In this document: one piece after another, positions 11,612 to 23,659 of the stretch
Layout: the number at the start of each line of letters is the position of its first letter
How positions within the stretch are numbered: the stretch's first letter is position 1
NCBI RefSeq assembly: GCF_051014685.1
Contig: NW_027478487.1
Location: 62,001 to 126,000 of the forward strand
Reading direction: 5' to 3'
Length of the DNA: 64,000 nucleotides
Origin: Ptiloglossa arizonensis
Lineage: Eukaryota > Arthropoda > Insecta > Hymenoptera > Colletidae
Made by a program: the position numbers and the translations under genes
Notes under the pieces: model-generated
The model's database searches: none
What the model was told of the DNA's origin: nothing
What the model saw: the letters and a program-made list of their open reading frames with translations, nothing else

Positions 11612-12970
11612 GAGCAGCAGAAGTGCGAAAAATTTGTTGTCTTCTCAACCATTTCTTAGCTCAAACTCCCATATCTCGCGAACGGATTGACGTAACCCAA
11701 AAATTCCTGTTGCATCTGAAAGTAGAAACTCGCCCGATTACAACGGTATGTGTATTTTTTCCCTAGGCCATTCTGGTTAAGCGTTTGGAGCAGCAGAAGT
11801 GCGAAAAATTTGTTGTCTTCTCAACCATTTCTTAGCTTCAAACTCCCATATCTCGCGAACGGATTGACGTAATCCAAAAATTCCTGTTGCATCTGAAAGT
11901 AGAAACTCGCCCGATTACAACGGTATGTGTATTTTTTCCCTAGGCCATTCTGGTTAAGCGTTTGGAGCAGCAGAATTGCGAAAAATTTTTTGCCTTCTCA
12001 ACCATTTCTTGTCTTCAAACTCCTATATCTCGCGAACGGATTGACCTAACCCAAAAATTCCTGTTGAGACTGAAAGTAGAAACTCGCCCGATTACAACGG
12101 TATGTGTATTTTTTCCCTAGGCCATTCTGGTTAAGCGTTTGGAGCAGCAGAATTGCGAAAAATTTTTTGCCTTCTCAACCATTTCTTGTCTTCAAACTCC
12201 CATATCTCGCGAACGGATTGACCTAACCCAAAAATTCCTATTGCATCTGAAAGTAGAAACTCGCCCGATTACAACGGTATGTGTATTTTTTCCCTAGGCC
12301 ATTTTGGTTAAGCGTTTGGAGCAGCAGAATTGCGAAAAATTTTTTGCCTTCACAACCATTTCTTGGCTTCAAAGTCCCATATCTCGCGAACGGATTGACC
12401 TAACCCAAAAATTCCTATTGCATCTGAAAGTAGAAACTCGCACGATCACAACGGTATGTGTATTTTTTCCCTAGGCCATTCTGGTTAAGCGTTTGGAGCA
12501 GCAGAATTGCGAAAAATTTCTTGCCTTCTCAACCATTTCTTGGCTTCAAACTCCCATATCTCGCGAACGGATTGACCTAACCCAAAAATTCCTATAGCAT
12601 CTCAAAGTAGAAACTCACCCGATTACAACGGTATGTGTATTTTTTCCCTAGGCCATTCTGGTTAAGCGTTTGGAGCAGCAGAATTGCGAAAAATTTTTTG
12701 CCTTCTCAACCATTTCTTGGCTTCAAGCTCCCATATCTCGCGAACGGATTGACCTAACCCAAAAATTCCTATTGCATCTGAAAGTAGAAACTCGCCCGAT
12801 TACCAGGGTATGTGTATTTTTTCCCTAGGCCATTCTGGTTAAGCGTTTGGAGCAGCAGAATTGTGAAAAATTTTTTGCCTTCTCTACCACTTCTTGGCTT
12901 CAAACTCCCATATCTCGCGAACGGATTGACCTAACCCAAAAATTCCTATTGCATCTGAAAGTAGAAACTC

Positions 12971-12987
12971 GCCCGATTACAACGATA
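12971..12987 (-). promoter_or_regulatory. CENP-B-box-like motif, best-matching variant
   Basis: In this monomer ACGGTA is replaced by ACGATA, so the minus strand reads TATCGTTGTAATCGGGC and matches eight of the nine fixed CENP-B-box positions; only position 2 differs. The same variant recurs in many units between about 22 and 41 kb, for example near 22.35, 25.36, 25.89, 30.15, 30.69, 32.12, 37.27, 38.87 and 40.46 kb. It is essentially absent from the right third. Whether it binds a protein is unknown. Confidence 0.4.
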
Positions 12988-13349
12988 TGTGTATTTTTTC
13001 CCTAGGCCATTCTGGTTAAGCGTTTGGAGCAGCAGAATTGCGAAAAATTTGTTGCCTTCTCAACCATTTCTTGGTTTCAAACTCCCATATCTCGCGAACG
13101 GATTGACCTAACCCAAAAATTCCTGTTGCGCCTGAAAGTAGAAACTCGCCCGATTACAACGCTATGTGTATTTTTTCCCTAGGCCATTCTGGTTAAGCGT
13201 TTGGAGCAGCAGAAGTGCGAAAAATTTGTTGTCTTCTCAACCATTTCTTGGCTTCAAACTCCCATATCTCGCGAACGGATTGACCTAACCCAAAAATTCC
13301 TATGGCATCTGAAAGTAGAAACTCGCCCGATTACAACGGTATGTGTATT

Positions 13350-16300
13350 TTTTCCCTAGGCCATTCTGGTTAAGCGTTTGGAGCAGCAGAATTGCGAAAA
13401 ATTTTTTGCCTTCACAACCATTTCTTGGCTTCAAAGTCCCATATCTCGCGAACGGATTGACCTAACCCAAAAATTCCTGTTGCGTCTGAAAGTAGAAACT
13501 CACCCGATTACAACGGTATGTGTATTTTTTCCCTAGGCCATTCTGGTTAAGCGTTTGGAGCAGCAGAATTGCGAAAAATTTTTTGCCTTCTCAACCATTT
13601 CTTGGCTTCAAGCTCCCATATCTCGCGAACGGATTGACCTAACCCAAAAATTCCTATTGCATCTGAAAGTAGAAGCTCGCCCGATTACAACGGTATTTGT
13701 ATTTTTTCCCTAGGCCATTCTGGTTCAGCGTTTGGAGCAGCAGAATTGTGAAAAATTTTTTGCCTTCTCTACCATTTCTTGGCTTCAAACTCCCATATCT
13801 CGCGAACGGATTGACCTAACCCAAAAATTCCTATTGCATCTGAAAGTAGAAACTCGCCCGATTACAACGGTATGTGTATTTTTTCCCTAGGCCATTCTGG
13901 TTCAGCGTTTGGAGCAGCAGAATTGTGAAAAATTTTTTGCCTTCTCAACCATTTCTTGGCTTCAAACTCCCATATCTCGCGAACGGATTGACCTAACCCA
14001 AAAATTCCTATTGCATCTGAAAGTAGAAACTCGCCCGATTACAACGGTATGTGTATTTTTTCCCTAGGCCATTCAGGATAAGCGTTTGGAGCAGCAGAAT
14101 TGCGAAAAATTTTTTGCCTTCTCAACCGTTTCTTGGCTTGAAACTCCCATATCTCGCGAACGGATTGACCTAACCCAAAAACTCCTTTTGCGTCTGAAAG
14201 TAGAAACTCGCCCGGTTACAACGGTATGTGTATGTTTTCCCTAGGCCATTCTGGTTAAGCGTTTGGAACAGCAGAATTGCGAAAAATTTTTTGCCTTCTC
14301 AACCATTTCTTGTCTTCAAACTCCCATATCTCGCGAACGGATTGACCTAACCCAAAAATTCCTATTGCATCTGAAAGTAGAAACTCGCCCGATTACCACG
14401 GTATGTGTATTTTTTCCCTAGGCCATTCTGGTTAAGCGTTTGGAGCAGCAGAATTGTGAAAAATTTTTTGCCTTCTCTACCACTTCTTGGCTTCAAACTC
14501 CTATATCTCGCGAACGGATTGACCAAACCCAGATTTTCCTGCTGCCTCTGAAAGTAGAAACTCGCCCGATTACAACGGTATGTGTATTTTTGCCCTAGGC
14601 CATTCTGGTTAAGCGTTCGGAGCAGCAGAATTGCGAAAAATTTTTTGCCTTCTCAACCATTTCTTGGCTTCAAACTCCCATATCTCGCGAACGGATTGAC
14701 CTAACCCAAAAATTCCTATTGCATCTGAAAGTAGAAACTCGCCCGATTACAACGGTATGTGTATTTTTTCCCTAGGCCATTCTGGTTAAGCGTTTGGAGC
14801 AGCAGAATTGTGAAAAATTTTTTGCCTTCTCTACCATTTCTTGGCTTCAAACTACCATATCTCGCGAACGGATTGACCTAACCCAAAAATTCCTATTGCA
14901 TCTGAAAGTAGAAACTCGCCCGATTACAACGGTATGTGTATGTTTTCCCTAGGCCATTCTGGTTAAGCGTTTGGAGCAGCAGAAGTGCGAAAAATTTGTT
15001 GTCTTCTCAACCATTTCTTAGCTTCAAACTCCCATATCTCGCGAACGGATTGACGTAACCCAAAAATTCCTGTTGCATCTGAAAGTAGAAACTCGCCCGA
15101 TTACAACGGTATGTGTATTTTTTCCCTAGGCCATTCTGGTTAAGCGTTTGGAGCAGCAGAATTGCGAAAAATTTTTTGCCTTCTCAACCATTTCTTGTCT
15201 TCAAACTCCTATATCTCGCGAACGGATTGACCTAACCCAAAAATTCCTGTTGAGACTGAAAGTAGAAACTCGCCCGATTACAACGGTATGTGTATTTTTT
15301 CCCTAGGCCATTCTGGTTAAGCGTTTGGAGCAGCAGAATTGCGAAAAATTTTTTGCCTTCTCAACCATTTCTTGTCTTCAAACTCCCATATCTCGCGAAC
15401 GGATTGACCTAACCCAAAAATTCCTATTGCATCTGAAAGTAGAAACTCGCCCGATTACCACGGTATGTGTATTTTTTCCCTAGGCCATTCTGGTTAAGCG
15501 TTTGGAGCAGCAGAATTGTGAAAAATTTTTTGCCTTCTCTACCACTTCTTGGCTTCAAACTCCCATATCTCGCGAACGGATTGACCTAACCCAAAAATTC
15601 CTATTGCATCTGAAAGTAGAAACTCGCCCGATTACAACGCTATGTGTATTTTTTCCCTAGGCCATTCTGGTTAAGCGTTTGAAGCAGCAGATTTGCGAAA
15701 AATTTTTTGCCTTCTCAACCATTTCTTGGCTTCAAACTCCCATATCTCGCGAACGGATTGACCTAACCCAAAAATTCCTATGGCATCTGAAAGTAGAAAC
15801 TCACCCGATTACAACGGTATGTGTATTTTTCCCTAGGCCATTCTGTTTAAGCGTTTGGAGCAGCAGAATTGCGAAAAATTTTTTGCCTTCTCAACCATTT
15901 CTTGGATTCAAGCTCCCATATCTCGCGAACGGATTGACCTAACCCAAAAATTCCTATTGCATCTGAAAGTAGAAACTCGCCCGATTACTACGGTATTTGT
16001 ATTTTTTCCCTAGGCCATTCTGGTTAAGCGTTTGGAGCAGCAGAAGTGCGAAAAATTTGTTGTCTTGTCAACCATTTCTTAGCTTCAGACTCCTATATCT
16101 CGCGAACGGATTGACCAAACCCAGATTTTCCTGCTGCCTCTGAAAGTAGAAACTCGCCCGATTACAACGGTATGTGTATTTTTGCCCTAGGCCATTCTGG
16201 TTAAGCGTTCGGAGCAGCAGAATTGCGAAAAATTTTTTGCCTTCTCAACCATTTCTTGGCTTCAAACTCCCATATCTCGCGAACGGATTGACCTAACCCA

Positions 16301-18150
16301 AAAATTCCTATTGCATCTGAAAGTAGAAACTCGCCCGATTACAACGGTATGTGTATTTTTTCCCTAGGCCATTCTGGTTAAGCGTTTGGAGCAGCAGAAT
16401 TGTGAAAAATTTTTTGCCTTCTCTACCATTTCTTGGCTTCAAACTACCATATCTCGCGAACAGATTGACCTAACCCAAAAATTCCTATTGCATCTGAAAG
16501 TAGAAACTCGCCCGATTACAACGGTATGTGTATGTTTTCCCTAGGCCATTCTGGTTAAGCGTTTGGAGCAGCAGAAGTGCGAAAAATTTGTTGTCTTCTC
16601 AACCATTTCTTAGCTTCAAACTCCCATATCTCGCGAACGGATTGACGTAACCCAAAAATTCCTGTTGCATCTGAAAGTAGAAACTCGCCCGATTACAACG
16701 GTATGTGTATTTTTTCCCTAGGCCATTCTGGTTAAGCGTTTGGAGCAGCAGAATTGCGAAAAATTTTTTGCCTTCTCAACCATTTCTTGTCTTCAAACTC
16801 CTATATCTCGCGAACGGATTGACCTAACCCAAAAATTCCTGTTGAGACTGAAAGTAGAAACTCGCCCGATTACAACGGTATGTGTATTTTTTCCCTAGGC
16901 CATTCTGGTTAAGCGTTTGGAGCAGCAGAATTGCGAAAAATTTTTTGCCTTCTCAACCATTTCTTGTCTTCAAACTCCCATATCTCGCGAACGGATTGAC
17001 CTAACCCAAAAATTCCTATTGCATCTGAAAGTAGAAACTCGCCCGATTACAACGGTATGTGTATTTTTTCCCTAGGCCATTCTGGTTAAGCGTTTGGAGC
17101 AGCAGAATTGCGAAAAATTTTTTGCCTTCACAACCATTTCTTGGCTTCAAAGTCCCATATCTCGCGAACGGATTGACCTAACCCAAAAATTCCTGTTGCG
17201 TCTGAAAGTAGAAACTCACCCGATTACAACGGTATGTGTATTTTTTCCCTAGGCCATTCTGGTTAAGCGTTTGGAGCAGCAGAATTGCGAAAAATTTTTT
17301 GCCTTCTCAACCATTTCTTGGCTTCAAGCTCCCATATCTCGCGAACGGATTGACCTAACCCAAAAATTCCTATTGCATCTGAAAGTAGAAGCTCGCCCGA
17401 TTACAACGGTATTTGTATTTTTTCCGTAGGCCATTCTGGTTCAGCGTTTGGAGCAGCAGAATTGTGAAAAATTTTTTGCCTTCTCTACCATTTCTTGGCT
17501 TCAAACTCCCATATCTCGCGAACGGATTGACCTAACCCAAAAATTCCTATTGCATCTGAAAGTAGAAACTCGCCCGATTACAACGGTATGTGTATTTTTT
17601 CCCTAGGCCATTCTGGTTCAGCGTTTGGAGCAGCAGAATTGTGAAAAATTTTTTGCCTTCTCTACCATTTCTTGGCTTCAAACTCCCATATCTCGCGAAC
17701 GGATTGACCTAACCCAAAAATTCCTATTGCATCTGAAAGTAGAAACTCGCCCGATTACAACGGTATGTGTATTTTTTCCCTAGGCCATTCAGGATAAGCG
17801 TTTGGAGCAGCAGAATTGCGAAAAATTTTTTGCCTTCTCAACCATTTCTTGGCTTGAAACTCCCATATCTCGCGAACGGATTGACCTAACCCAAAAACTC
17901 CTTTTGCGTCTGAAAGTAGAAACTCGCCCGGTTACAACGGTATGTGTATGTTTTCCCTAGGCCATTCTGGTTAAGCGTTTGGAACAGCAGAATTGCGAAA
18001 AATTTTTTGCCTTCTCAACCATTTCTTGTCTTCAAACTCCCATATCTCGCGAACGGATTGACCTAACCCAAAAATTCCTATTGCATCTGAAAGTAGAAAC
18101 TCGCCCGATTACAACGGTATGTGTATTTTTTCCCTAGGCCATTCTGGTTA
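13350..18150 (+). repeat. 21-mer-spaced duplicated segment, 3716-bp offset
   Basis: Monomers at about 13390-14380 recur at about 17106-18096. The order of markers is conserved: CACAACC with AAGTCCC, TTCAAGCTCCC, GAAGCTCGCC with GGTATTTG, two GGTTCAGCG units, ATTCAGGATAAGCG, and the ACTCCTTTTGCG variant (14181 and 17897). The same series appears again near 24.0-25.1 kb and 28.8-29.9 kb, so this is a mobile HOR cassette within the array. Confidence 0.65.
14490..17047 (+). repeat. 9-mer duplication, 1592-bp offset
   Basis: The segment 14490-15455 matches 16082-17047. CTATATCTCG before the GACCAAACCCAGATTTTCC variant is at 14501 and 16093, GTTGAGACT is at 15249 and 16841, and the AACTACCATATC variant recurs between them. 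After about 15455 the first copy continues with ACCACGG, while the second continues with monomers related to 13.4-14.2 kb. Confidence 0.7.
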
Positions 18151-18339
18151 AGCGTTTGGAGCAGCAGAATTGTGAAAAATTTTTTGCCTTCTCTACCATT
18201 TCTTGGCTTCAAACTACCATATCTCGCGAACGGATTGACCTAACCCAAAAATTCCTATTGCATCTGAAAGTAGAAACTCGCCCGATTACAACGGTATGTG
18301 TATGTTTTCCCTAGGCCATTCTGGTTAAGCGTTTGGAGC

Positions 18340-19045
18340 AGCAGAAGTGCGAAAAATTTGTTGTCTTCTCAACCATTTCTTAGCTTCAAACTCCCATATC
18401 TCGCGAACGGATTGACGTAACCCAAAAATTCCTGTTGCATCTGAAAGTAGAAACTCGCCCGATTACAACGGTATGTGTATTTTTTCCCTAGGCCATTCTG
18501 GTTAAGCGTTTGGAGCAGCAGAAGTGCGAAAAATTTGTTGTCTTCTCAACCATTTCTTAGCTTCAAACTCCCATATCTCGCGAACGGATTGACGTAATCC
18601 AAAAATTCCTGTTGCATCTGAAAGTAGAAACTCGCCCGATTACAACGGTATGTGTATGTTTTCCCTAGGCCATTCTGGTTAAGCGTTTGGAGCAGCAGAA
18701 GTGCGAAAAATTTGTTGTCTTCTCAACCATTTCTTAGCTTCAAACTCCCATATCTCGCGAACGGATTGACGTAACCCAAAAATTCCTGTTGCATCTGAAA
18801 GTAGAAACTCGCCCGATTACAACGGTATGTGTATTTTTTCCCTAGGCCATTCTGGTTAAGCGTTTGGAGCAGCAGAAGTGCGAAAAATTTGTTGTCTTCT
18901 CAACCATTTCTTAGCTTCAAACTCCCATATCTCGCGAACGGATTGACGTAATCCAAAAATTCCTGTTGCATCTGAAAATAGAAACTCGCCCGATTACAAC
19001 GGTATGTGTATTTTTTCCCTAGGCCATTCTGGTTAAGCGTTTGGA
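18340..19045 (+). repeat. Dimeric run of four class-C monomers
   Basis: Four consecutive monomers carry the AAGTGCG, TTTGTTGTC and CTTAGC variants. They alternate between GACGTAACCC and GACGTAATCC (GACGTAATCC at 18591 and 18945, 354 bp apart), giving a two-monomer repeat. Elsewhere this class normally appears singly between other classes. Confidence 0.7.
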
Positions 19046-21882
19046 GCAGCAGAATTGCGAAAAATTTTTTGCCTTCTCAACCATTTCTTGTCTTCAAACT
19101 CCTATATCTCGCGAACGGATTGACCTAACCCAAAAATTCCTGTTGAGACTGAAAGTAGAAACTCGCCCGATTACAACGGTATGTGTATTTTTTCCCTAGG
19201 CCATTCTGGTTAAGCGTTTGGAGCAGCAGAATTGCGAAAAATTTTTTGCCTTCTCAATCATTTCTTGTCTTCAAACTCCCATATCTCGCGAACGGATTGA
19301 CCTAACCCAAAAATTCCTATTGCATCTGAAAGTAGAAACTCGCCTGATTACAACGGTATGTGTATTTTTTCCCTAGGCCATTCTGGTTAAGCGTTTGGAG
19401 CAGCAGAATTGCGAAAAATTTTTTGCCATCACAACCATTTCTTGGCTTCAAAGTCCCATATCTCGCGAACGGATTGACCTAACCCAAAAATTCCTATTGC
19501 ATCTGAAAGTAGAAACTCGCACGATCACAACGGTATGTGTATTTTTTCCCTAGGCCATTCTGGTTAAGCGTTTGGAGCAGCAGAATTGCGAAAAATTTCT
19601 TGCCTTCTCAACCATTTCTTGGCTTCAAACTCCCATATCTCGCGAACGGATTGACCTAACCCAAAAATTCCTATAGCATCTGAAAGTAGAAACTCACCCG
19701 ATTACAACGGTATGTGTATTTTTTCCCTAGGCCATTCTGGTTAAGCGTTTGGAGCAGCAGAATTGCGAAAAATTTTTTGCCTTCTCAACCATTTCTTGGC
19801 TTCAAGCTCCCATATCTCGCGAACGGATTGACCTAACCCAAAAATTCCTATTGCATCTGAAAGTAGAAGCTCGCCCGATTACAACGGTATTTGTATTTTT
19901 TCCCTAGGCCATTCTGGTTCAGCGTTTGGAGCAGCAGAAGTGCGAAAAATTTGTTGTCTTCTCAACCATTTCTTAGCTTCAAACTCCCATATCTCGCGAA
20001 CGGATTGACGTAATCCAAAAATTCCTGTTGCATCTGAAAGTAGAAACTCGCCCGATTACAACGGTATGTGTATGTTTTCCCTAGGCCATTCCGGTTAAGC
20101 GTTTGGAGCAGCAGAAGTGCGAAAAATTTGTTGTCTTCTCAACCATTTCTTAGCTTCAAACTCCCATATCTCGCGAACGGATTGACGTAACACAAAAATT
20201 CCTGTTGCATCTGAAAGTAGAAACTCGCCCGATTACAACGGTATGTGTATTTTTTCCCTAGGCCATTCTGGTTAAGCGTTTGGAGCAGCAGAAGTGCGAA
20301 AAATTTGTTGTCTTCTCAACCATTTCTTAGCTTCAAACTCCCATATCTCGCGAACGGATTGACGTAATCCAAAAATTCCTGTTGCATCTGAAAGTAGAAA
20401 CTCGCCCGATTACAACGGTATGTGTATTTTTTCCCTAGGCCATTCTGGTTAAGCGTTTGGAGCAGCAGAATTGCGAAAAATTTTTTGCCTTCTCAACCAT
20501 TTCTTGTCTTCAAACTCCTATATCTCGCGAACGGATTGACCTAACCCAAAAATTCCTGTTGAGACTGAAAGTAGAAACTCGCCCGATTACAACGGTATGT
20601 GTATTTTTTCCCTAGGCCATTCTGGTTAAGCGTTTGGAGCAGCAGAATTGCGAAAAATTTTTTGCCTTCTCAACCATTTCTTGTCTTCAAACTCCCATAT
20701 CTCGCGAACGGATTGACCTAACCCAAAAATTCCTGTTGCATCTGAAAGTAGAAACTCGCCCGATTACAACGGTATGTGTATTTTTTCCCTAGGCCATTCT
20801 GGTTAAGCGTTTGGAGCAGCAGAAGTGCGAAAAATTTGTTGTCTTCTCAACCATTTCTTAGCTTCAAACTCCCATATCTCGCGAACGGATTGACGTAATC
20901 CAAAAATTCCTGTTGCATCTGAAAGTAGAAACTCGCCCGATTACAACGGTATGTGTATTTTTTCCCTAGGCCATTCTGGTTAAGCGTTTGGAGCAGCAGA
21001 ATTGCGAAAAATTTTTTGCCTTCTCAACCATTTCTTGTCTTCAAACTCCTATATCTCGCGAACGGATTGACCTAACCCAAAAATTCCTGTTGAGACTGAA
21101 AGTAGAAACTCGCCCGATTACAACGGTATGTGTATTTTTTCCCTAGGCCATTCTGGTTAAGCGTTTGGAGCAGCAGAATTGCGAAAAATTTTTTGCCTTC
21201 TCAACCATTTCTTGTCTTCAAACTCCCATATCTCGCGAACGGATTGACCTAACCCAAAAATTCCTATTGCATCTGAAAGTAGAAACTCGCCTGATTACAA
21301 CGGTATGTGTATTTTTTCCCTAGGCCATTCTGGTTAAGCGTTTGGAGCAGCAGAATTGCGAAAAATTTTTTGCCATCACAACCATTTCTTGGCTTCAAAG
21401 TCCCATATCTCGCGAACGGATTGACCTAACCCAAAAATTCCTATTGCATCTGAAAGTAGAAACTCGCACGATCACAACGGTATGTGTATTTTTTCCCTAG
21501 GCCATTCTGGTTAAGCGTTTGGAGCAGCAGAATTGCGAAAAATTTCTTGCCTTCTCAACCATTTCTTGGCTTCAAACTCCCATATCTCGCGAACGGATTG
21601 ACCTAACCCAAAAATTCCTACAGCATCTGAAAGTAGAAACTCACCCGATTACAACGGTATGTGTATTTTTTCCCTAGGCCATTCTGGTTAAGCGTTTGGA
21701 GCAGCAGAATTGCGAAAAATTTTTTGCCTTCTCAACCATTTCTTGGCTTCAAGCTCCCATATCTCGCGAACGGATTGACCTAACCCAAAAATTCCTATTG
21801 CATCTGAAAGTAGAAGCTCGCCCGATTACAACGGTATTTGTATTTTTTCCCTAGGCCATTCTGGTTCAGCGTTTGGAGCAGC
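18520..21882 (+). repeat. Nested 8-, 3- and 11-mer duplications
   Basis: GACGTAATCC at 18591 and 18945 recurs at 20007 and 20361 (1416 bp, eight monomers) and the last again at 20892 (531 bp, three monomers). GTTGAGACT at 19142, 20558 and 21089 gives the same two steps. The segment 18780-19935 also matches 20727-21882 at 1947 bp (eleven monomers), including the rare GCCTGATTAC (19342, 21289) and TTGCCATCACAACC. This is what an 8-mer and a later 3-mer duplication in succession would leave. Confidence 0.7.
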
Positions 21883-22159
21883 AGAATTGTGAAAAATTTT
21901 TTGCCTTCTCTACCATTTCTTGGCTTCAAACTCCCATATCTCGCGAACGGATTGACCTAACCCAAAAATTCCTATTGCATCTGAAAGTAGAAACTCGCCC
22001 GATTACAACGGTATGTGTATGTTTTCCCTAGGCCATTCTGGTTAAGCGTTTGGAACAGCAGAATTGCGAAAAATTTTTTGCCTTCTCAACCATTTCTTGT
22101 CTTCAAACTCCCATATCTCGCGAACGGATTGACCTAACCCAAAAATTCCTATTGCATCT

Positions 22160-22870
22160 GAAAGTAGAAACTCGCCCGATTACCAGGGTATGTGTATTTT
22201 TTCCCTAGGCCATTCTGGTTAAGCGTTTGGAGCAGCAGAATTGTGAAAAATTTTTTGCCTTCTCTACCACTTCTTGGCTTCAAACTCCCATATCTCGCGA
22301 ACGGATTGACCTAACCCAAAAATTCCTATTGCATCTGAAAGTAGAAACTCGCCCGATTACAACGATATGTGTATTTTTTCCCTAGGCCATTCTGGTTAAG
22401 CGTTTGGAGCAGCAGAATTGCGAAAAATTTGTTGCCTTCTCAACCATTTCTTGGTTTCAAACTCCCATATCTCGCGAACGGATTGACCTAACCCAAAAAT
22501 TCCTGTTGCGCCTGAAAGTAGAAACTCGCCCGATTACAACGCTATGTGTATTTTTTCCCTAGGCCATTCTGGTTAAGCGTTTGGAGCAGCAGAAGTGCGA
22601 AAAATTTGTTGTCTTCTCAACCATTTCTTGGCTTCAAACTCCCATATCTCGCGAACGGATTGACCTAACCCAAAAATTCCTATGGCATCTGAAAGTAGAA
22701 ACTCACCCGATTACAACGGTATGTGTATTTTTCCCTAGGCCATTCTGTTTAAGTGTTTGGAGCAGCAGAATTGCGAAAAATTTTTTGCCTTCTCAACCAT
22801 TTCTTGGATTCAAGCTCCCATATCTCGCGAACGGATTGACCTAACCCAAAAACTCCTATTGCATCTGAAA
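22160..22870 (+). repeat. Segment shared with 12.8-13.3 kb and 15.7-15.9 kb
   Basis: TACCAGGGTA at 22181 matches 12801 (9,380 bp away, 53 monomers), followed in both by ACGATATG, CTTGGTTTC and GTTGCGCCTG variants. From about 22581 the run through CTATGGCATC, a T-tract shortened by two, CTGTTTAAG and CTTGGATTCAAGC matches 15679-15942 instead. This stretch is therefore a junction of two older segments. Confidence 0.6.
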
Positions 22871-23659
22871 GTAGAAACTCGCCCGATTACAACGGTATTT
22901 GTATTTTTTCCCTAGGCCATTCTGGTTAAGCGTTTGGAGCAGCAGAAGTGCGAAAAATTTGTTGTCTTGTCAACCATTTCTTAGCTTCAGACTCCTATAT
23001 CTCGCGAACGGATTGACCAAACCCAGATTTTCCTGCTGCCTCTGAAAGTAGAAACTCGCCCGATTACAACGGTATGTGTATTTTTTCCCTAGGCCATTCT
23101 GGTTAAGCGTTCGGAGCAGCAGAATTGCGAAAAATTTTTTGCCTTCGCAACCATTTCTTGTCTTCAAACTCCCATATCTCGCGAACGGATTGACCTAACC
23201 CAAAAATTCCTATTGCATCTGAAAGTAGAAACTCGCCCGATTACAACGGTATGTGTATGTTTTCCCTAGGCCATTCTGGTTAAGCGTTTGGAGCAGCAGA
23301 AGTGCGAAAAATTTGTTGTCTTCTCAACCATTTCTTAGCTTCAAACTCCCATATCTCGCGAACGGATTGACGTAACCCAAAAATTCCTGTTGCATCTGAA
23401 AGTAGAAACTCGCCCGATTACAACGGTATGTGTATTTTTTCCCTAGGCCATTCTGGTTAAGCGTTTGGAGCAGCAGAAGTGCGAAAAATTTGTTGTCTTC
23501 TCAACCATTTCTTAGCTTCAAACTCCCATATCTCGCGAACGGATTGACGTAATCCAAAATTCCTGTTGCATCTGAAAGTAGAAACTCGCCCGATTACAAC
23601 GGTATGTGTATTTTTTCCCTAGGCCATTCTGGTTAAGCGTTTGGAGCAGCAGAATTGCG

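Noticed and set aside
15679..15942. 87-codon plus-strand frames at 15679 and 22581
   Set aside because: These cross a shortened T-tract that shifts the frame around the usual stop. Their second half is the same monomer in another frame, and the two are copies of one duplicated segment.
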